Source of the DNA: CAYQMF01 sp964418595
GTDB taxonomy: Bacteria > Planctomycetota > UBA1135 > UBA2386
Reading direction: 5' to 3'
Length of the DNA stretch: 24,731 nucleotides
Assembly: GCA_964418595.1 (NCBI GenBank)
Contig: CAYQMF010000105.1
Span: 1 to 24,731, forward strand
Part shown: in pieces, positions 21,245 to 24,731 of the stretch
How the letters are laid out: every line of letters begins with the position of its first letter
How positions within the stretch are numbered: the first letter of the stretch is position 1
The notes under the pieces: generated by a model
Database searches by the model: none
Seen by the model: only the letters and a program-made list of their open reading frames with translations
What the model was told of the DNA's origin: nothing
Position numbers and translations under genes: made by a program

Positions 21245-21250
21245 GGGGAG
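21245..21250 (+). promoter_or_regulatory. Ribosome binding site deciding the TIM-barrel protein start
   Basis: GGGGAG at 21245-21250 lies 4 bases before the GTG at 21255. The open frame extends far upstream through the antisense of the coiled-coil gene, so this site decides the start. Confidence 0.5.
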
Positions 21251-21254
21251 ACGC

Positions 21255-22154
21255 GTGAGCGTCCTGCGCGCGATCGGCGGTGCCTGGCTGGGTGTGCATG
21301 CGCCGGCGGCGCCCGCAGCGATGCTGCGCTGGCTGCTCGAGCGCGGTCTGCGCGGGATCGTGGCCGGGGCCGGTCCGCGCGCCATCGACTGGGTGGCGGT
21401 GGCGCACGCGGCGGAGTCGCTGCCCGTCACGTTCCCGGCCCTGCGCGTCGGGAGCATCCTCGCCGCGTCCGCCACGCGGCCGGAAGCCGCGCTGGCCTCC
21501 GCCAACGAAGGGGATCGTGCCGCGGCGATGGCCGCGGTCGCCGCGACGGTTGCGTTGGGCAGGCGGATCGGCGCGAACGTGCTGATCCTCGAACCCGGCG
21601 TGGTGCGCGTGCCTGGGGAGGCCGGACCCACCGACATCGGCGACCGGAGCGTGGCGTGGACGGGAGAACTCGCGCGGGCCTGGTGGGTGCGACGCAACGC
21701 GGTGCGCGACCGTGCCCTCGACGTCGTCTGCCGCACGCTGCACCAGCTCGCGCGCACGCATCCCGACGTGCATCTGTGCCTCACGCCGAGTCGCGACATC
21801 CTCGGGCTCGGCGAGCCGGAGGCGCTCGCCGCGATCTTCGAAGACCTGCCGGGGATTCCCCTCGGCTACTGGCACGACGCAGCGATCGCCGCTCGGCGCA
21901 TGGAACTGCTCGGCACGCCGCAGGGGGAGTGGCTCGCGCCTTTCGCCGACCGCGTCCTCGGCGTCACCGTGGGCGACTGTCTCGAGGGTGGGCTCTATGC
22001 TCTCCCTGGATCCGGGTCGGTGGACTTCGGGCTTCTCGCGTCGTACCGCGTGCGACGCGGGCGCCCGTTGCCCGTCGCCCTGGAACTCGATCCCGGCGTC
22101 GAGCCCGCCGAACTCGCGGGCGCACGAAGTTTTCTGTCCAAGTTCGGCCTGTAG
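21255..22154 (+). CDS. TIM-barrel protein resembling sugar phosphate isomerases/epimerases
   Basis: The 299-residue product has the alternating strand and helix pattern of the xylose-isomerase-like barrel: AWLGVHAPA (strand 1), LRGIVAGAG, ANVLILEPGVV at 108-117 with Glu113, VHLCLTPSRD, LGYWHDAAIAARRM at 203-216, LGVTVGDCLEGG at 235-246 and PVALELDPG near 273-281. The order of these blocks, in particular the late W-H-D, G-D-C and L-E-L-D, follows the AP-endonuclease-2/isomerase family. Several positions usually occupied by metal-binding residues appear changed (TPSRD instead of an Asn-His pair, TVGDC instead of His-x-x-Asp), so activity is uncertain. The GTG start has a good ribosome site. It leads the run of four plus-strand genes to 24609. 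The assignment to the fold is an inference from pattern and the substrate is unknown. Confidence 0.68.
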   Translation: MSVLRAIGGAWLGVHAPAAPAAMLRWLLERGLRGIVAGAGPRAIDWVAVAHAAESLPVTFPALRVGSILAASATRPEAALASANEGDRAAAMAAVAATVALGRRIGANVLILEPGVVRVPGEAGPTDIGDRSVAWTGELARAWWVRRNAVRDRALDVVCRTLHQLARTHPDVHLCLTPSRDILGLGEPEALAAIFEDLPGIPLGYWHDAAIAARRMELLGTPQGEWLAPFADRVLGVTVGDCLEGGLYALPGSGSVDFGLLASYRVRRGRPLPVALELDPGVEPAELAGARSFLSKFGL

Positions 22155-22205
22155 CTGGAGCTTCCGCGTAGCCGATGAGACGCTGAGGGTCTCTCCTTCC
22201 CTGTC

Positions 22206-23243
22206 ATGACCGCCACCAAGGGCGACAGCCGCACACGCGCGCTGCTCGAGCTGTTGCGCTCGCGCAAGCGTCTGCTGCTGCTGACGCATACCAACCCCGA
22301 TCCCGACTCGATGGCGAGCGCCATGGGGCTGCGCCTCCTCGTCGACCGCAAGCTGGGGTTGGCCGCCGACATCGCGTTGGCCGGGCGGGTCATGCGCGCG
22401 GAGAACCGCGAACTGGTGCGCGAGTGCGGGATCCGGATGGTGCCGCTGAACGGTCTCGACCTCGGCCGCTACGACGCGTTCGCCGTCCTCGACACGCAGC
22501 CCGGGTTCGGACACACGCGGATTCCCGAGGGCGTGGAGGTCGACATCGTCATCGACCACCACCTGCCGCCCGACGAGCGCGCGAACCAGAAGATCCCCCA
22601 CTGCGACATCCGCGTCGACATCGGGGCGACCAGCAGCATGGTCACGGGTTACCTGATGGACGCTGGCGTCGACGTTCCCCCGGACGTTGCCACGGCGTTG
22701 TTCTACGGCGTCAAGACCGACACGGCGGACCTGTCGCGCAACGCCAGCGAGTTGGACGTGGCGGCGTACGACTACCTCAACCGCCGCCTCGATCGCACGA
22801 AGCTGGCGCGGATCACGACGCCCGACGTCTCCGTCGAGTACTTCCGCGCGCTGCGCGCCGCGTTGAACAACGTCCGCATCTACGGCCGCGTGGTCCTCTG
22901 CTCGCTCGGCAAGCTGCAGGCCCCGGAGATGGTCGCGGAGGTCGCCGACCTCCTGCTGCGGATGGAAGGCAAGACCGCGGTGTTCTGCGGCGGTCTCGTG
23001 GGCCAGACCTACTACGTGTCGGTGCGGACGGAGGACGTCGAACGGGACGCGTACGACCTGATCCGGGGTGCGCTCGGCGATGGTGGCTCGTTCGGCGGAC
23101 ACGGCACGGTCGCGGGCGGGTCGATCCCGGTGGCCGACGACAGTCCGCGCACGCTGAAGCGCCTCGAGCGCATGTTGGAGCGCAACATCCAGCGGACGAT
23201 GGGCGTCGAGGGTCTGTCGGTCAGCAGCCTCGGCGGCGGCTGA
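22206..23243 (+). CDS. DHH-family phosphoesterase (NrnA-like)
   Basis: The 345-residue product belongs to the manganese-dependent DHH phosphoesterases, which include NrnA (short-RNA nuclease and pAp phosphatase) and cyclic-dinucleotide or pGpG hydrolases. Metal-binding motifs in order: HTNPDPDS with His28, Asp32 and Asp34; LDTQPGFG with Asp96; IDHHLPP with Asp117, His118 and His119; YGVKTDT with Asp172. The substrate-binding DHHA1 domain ends with the typical glycine loop FGGHGTVAGG at 296-305. The domain pair and length fit NrnA, though the exact substrate is not visible. The ATG at 22206 follows a 51-base gap after the previous gene and lacks a clear ribosome site. It would be cytoplasmic. 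Confidence 0.88.
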   Translation: MTATKGDSRTRALLELLRSRKRLLLLTHTNPDPDSMASAMGLRLLVDRKLGLAADIALAGRVMRAENRELVRECGIRMVPLNGLDLGRYDAFAVLDTQPGFGHTRIPEGVEVDIVIDHHLPPDERANQKIPHCDIRVDIGATSSMVTGYLMDAGVDVPPDVATALFYGVKTDTADLSRNASELDVAAYDYLNRRLDRTKLARITTPDVSVEYFRALRAALNNVRIYGRVVLCSLGKLQAPEMVAEVADLLLRMEGKTAVFCGGLVGQTYYVSVRTEDVERDAYDLIRGALGDGGSFGGHGTVAGGSIPVADDSPRTLKRLERMLERNIQRTMGVEGLSVSSLGGG

Positions 23244-23290
23244 CGTCGATGGTCCGAGCCGTACGCTTCGGGTAGCGTGCGTCGCCAACC

Positions 23291-23809
23291 ATGATCGGCC
23301 GAGTCCTCGCCGCCACGCTCACCGGCGGCATCCTTGCCTTCGTCTGCGGCCTCTTGAGCTGGCACGTGCTGCCCTTCCACGACGCGGCGATGACGCGTCT
23401 CGGCGGCGTGGGAGAAGTGCCGGCGGCGTTGCGCGCGCTCCTGCCGCAGCCCGGCGTGTACCGCACCGACCCCGACGCCGCGGGCGTCGCGCTGCCCCTG
23501 TGCGTGTTCGTGCAGGATGGTCCGGGGCTGCGCAGTGCCGAGCGACAAGGGTTGGCGCTGGCCGGGTCGTTGGCCGCAGCGTTCCTCGCGGTGCTTGTGG
23601 TCGTCCTGGGGGGGCGGGCGGCGAGCCCCGTCGTGCGCTGGCTGCAGTTCACGCTGCTCGGGAGCTTCGCGGCGCTGGTCGGGCCGGCGGCGGACTGGCT
23701 GCGCTTCGGCCACAGCGAGGCGTTCGGGACGACGATGGTCGCCGGCGTTGTCGCCACCTGGGCCGTCGCTGGCATCGGCATGGCGGTCACGCTCGGGGGC
23801 AAGCGGTGA
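23291..23809 (+). CDS. Small membrane protein of unknown function
   Basis: The 172-residue product has four predicted membrane segments, at about 4-26 (RVLAATLTGGILAFVCGLLS), 88-108, 114-134 and 147-168. Between the first and second is a 60-residue loop with the start of a conserved-looking pattern, SWHVLPFHDA, and a Pro/Gly-rich stretch LPQPGVYR. I recall similar small proteins with an S-W-x-V-L-P-x-H segment after the first helix in other bacteria, but I cannot name the family or its function. The stop overlaps the next start (GTGA), so it is translationally coupled to the ThiD-like kinase. A transport or thiamine-related role is only guilt by neighbourhood. Confidence 0.72.
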   Translation: MIGRVLAATLTGGILAFVCGLLSWHVLPFHDAAMTRLGGVGEVPAALRALLPQPGVYRTDPDAAGVALPLCVFVQDGPGLRSAERQGLALAGSLAAAFLAVLVVVLGGRAASPVVRWLQFTLLGSFAALVGPAADWLRFGHSEAFGTTMVAGVVATWAVAGIGMAVTLGGKR

Positions 23810-24609
23810 CCACGCCGAGGGTCCTCGTGATCGGCGGCCTCGACCCCTGCGGCGGAGCCGGCATCACGGCCGACACCCGCGTCCTGCACATGCATCGTTG
23901 CACGCCTGCGGCAGTGACGAGTTGCCTGACGGTGCAGAACCGCCATGGCCTCGCGCACCTCGAACCGATCGCGTGCGACCTGCTGGTGGCGATGACGCGC
24001 GCCGTGTTCGACGACGGCGCGGTCGACGCAGTGAAGGTCGGGCTCTGCGGCGCGGCGGGTGTCGTCGATGCGCTGGCGGAAGTGCTGGCCGGCTATCCGG
24101 GGCCCGTGGTGGTGGATCCGGTCCTGATGATCACCGCCGGGGGGTGGGCGGCCACGGGGGAGCTGGTGCAGTCGTACCGGGCCTTCGCCCGACGGGTCGC
24201 TGCGATCTGGACCCCCAACGCCATCGAGTCGCGGACGCTGGCCCCGACCGCCGGGAGCGCGGAACTGCTCTCGCTGGGGGCGCTCGCCGTGGTCGAGAAG
24301 GGCGGGCACGCGGAGGGTGCTTCGACCGGGCCCGTGGTGGACTCGCTCGTCACGGCGATGGGGCGGGTGAGCTTTCGCCACCGCCGAGCGATCTCCGGCG
24401 AGGTGCACGGCACAGGTTGCGCCCTGGCGTCGAGTCTCGCGGCCGGCCTCGCGCACGGACGGGAGCCGGGTCCTGCCCTGCGCATGGCGAGCCGCTGGGT
24501 GTCCGCCTGCCTGCACGCGATGGGGGCGCCCGCGCCGGGCGCGGGGCCGTCGAAGCCGAGGGCGTTCGATCCGACGGCCGCGCGCGCGCGGGTGCGGACC
24601 GCGTCCTGA
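23806..24609 (+). CDS. ThiD-like hydroxymethylpyrimidine (phosphate) kinase
   Basis: The 267-residue product belongs to the ribokinase fold, ThiD branch. ThiD phosphorylates hydroxymethylpyrimidine and its monophosphate for thiamine synthesis. Visible blocks: VLVIGGLDPCGGAGITAD at 6-23 (family form I-A-G-S-D-x-S-G-G-A-G-I-Q-A-D), VVVDPVLMITAGG at 101-113, WTPNAIES at 135-142 (TPN-x-x-E), VVEKGGH at 162-168, and HGTGCALASSLAAGLA at 201-216 with Cys205 at the anion hole. The glycine-rich start is intact, though GLDP replaces the usual G-S-D. The length is typical for a one-function ThiD. Pyridoxal kinases share this fold and cannot be fully excluded. The GTG start overlaps the membrane-protein stop. 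No other thiamine gene is in the window. Confidence 0.85.
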   Translation: MTTPRVLVIGGLDPCGGAGITADTRVLHMHRCTPAAVTSCLTVQNRHGLAHLEPIACDLLVAMTRAVFDDGAVDAVKVGLCGAAGVVDALAEVLAGYPGPVVVDPVLMITAGGWAATGELVQSYRAFARRVAAIWTPNAIESRTLAPTAGSAELLSLGALAVVEKGGHAEGASTGPVVDSLVTAMGRVSFRHRRAISGEVHGTGCALASSLAAGLAHGREPGPALRMASRWVSACLHAMGAPAPGAGPSKPRAFDPTAARARVRTAS

Positions 24610-24618
24610 AAAACGTCC

Positions 24619-24651
24619 CCGGCCCGCGCTTGACTGGGCGGCCCGGGCCGG
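24619..24651. terminator. Hairpin after the ThiD-like gene
   Basis: Arms CCGGCCCG (24619-24626) and CGGGCCGG (24644-24651) are perfect with a 17-base loop. They begin 9 bases after the stop. Downstream on the plus strand there is only a weak pyrimidine stretch. On the minus strand the hairpin is followed by five T, so it may act in that direction. The same bases contain the probable tRNA promoter. Confidence 0.4.
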
Positions 24652-24657
24652 TACTTC
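24630..24657 (+). promoter_or_regulatory. Promoter of the tRNA-Gly gene
   Basis: TTGACT (24630-24635) is a 5-of-6 match to a -35 box. After 16 bases TACTTC (24652-24657) stands in the -10 place, a weak match. The GC-rich stretch GCGCCCC (24661-24667) just after it resembles the discriminator of growth-regulated stable-RNA promoters. The tRNA begins at 24677. The -35 box sits in the loop of the preceding hairpin. Confidence 0.45.
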
Positions 24658-24676
24658 TAGCGCCCCTTCGAACCAC

Positions 24677-24731
24677 GCGGGTGTAGCTCAGTGGTAGAGC
24701 ATCACGTTGCCAACGTGAGGGTCGTGAGTTC
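24677..24731 (+). tRNA. tRNA-Gly (anticodon GCC), 3' end beyond the window
   Basis: The 5' part of a tRNA folds properly. The 5' half of the acceptor stem is GCGGGTG (24677-24683). The D arm is GCTC-AGTGGTA-GAGC, and the anticodon stem is TCACG/CGTGA around the loop TTGCCAA, with GCC at 24709-24711, which reads glycine GGC and GGT. A variable loop and the first strand of the T stem (GTGAG) with TTC follow. The gene is cut by the end of the window after 55 bases, so the matching acceptor strand and CCA are not seen. Confidence 0.95.

Noticed and set aside
22179..22199. Short GAGAC/GTCTC hairpin before the DHH gene
   Set aside because: Only a 5-base stem, expected by chance in this composition.
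20373..23288. A 971-codon minus-strand frame that would extend the coiled-coil protein far upstream
   Set aside because: Upstream of 21176 it lies antisense to the TIM-barrel and DHH genes and has no domain character. The signal-like start with AGGAG at 21190-21186 is the real beginning.

Overview
This is a very GC-rich (roughly 70%), gene-dense bacterial window. Stop/start overlaps (ATGA, GTGA) are frequent and no stretch over about 300 bases lacks a gene. Nothing in it fixes the taxon. A planctomycete or other high-GC Gram-negative-type bacterium with secondary metabolism fits the mix of genes, but that is inference from flavour only. I saw no insertion sequence, integrase, CRISPR array or rRNA.

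Region 1 (2-4377, + strand) is a fatty-acid beta-oxidation operon: the end of a thiolase, a 3-hydroxyacyl-CoA dehydrogenase, an acyl-CoA dehydrogenase, a membrane-anchored S49 (SppA-type) peptidase and a second, unusual acyl-CoA dehydrogenase. The two dehydrogenases have each lost different flavin-contact motifs, which suggests that they may form one mixed enzyme. A GC hairpin separates this operon from region 2 (4420-5860, - strand), which holds an iron-type superoxide dismutase and a membrane-anchored alpha/beta hydrolase.

Region 3 (5957-17852, + strand) is the centrepiece, a compact hybrid NRPS-PKS locus of three genes. The first gene is a loading-type NRPS with a formyltransferase domain, half of a condensation domain, an adenylation domain interrupted by a luciferase-like flavin monooxygenase, and a carrier domain. 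Its ten-residue specificity code reads as glycine. The second gene is a one-module PKS with domain order KS-AT-KR-DH-carrier-TE, in which the ketoreductase precedes the dehydratase. The third gene is the Sfp-type phosphopantetheinyl transferase that would activate both carriers. A 28-bp near-palindrome lies 27 bases upstream of the first gene. The expected product is a small formamido acid or lactam-like compound made from glycine and malonate units, possibly oxidised at the glycine carbon.

Region 4 (17836-21176, - strand) contains a PIG-L/LmbE-type deacetylase whose end overlaps the transferase gene convergently, a glutamate-semialdehyde (P5C) dehydrogenase and a secreted coiled-coil protein. 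Two tandem hairpins lie between the first two. Region 5 (21255-24609, + strand) has a TIM-barrel protein of the sugar isomerase/epimerase type, a DHH-family phosphoesterase, a small membrane protein and a ThiD-like kinase. The window ends inside a tRNA-Gly(GCC) gene with a plausible promoter.
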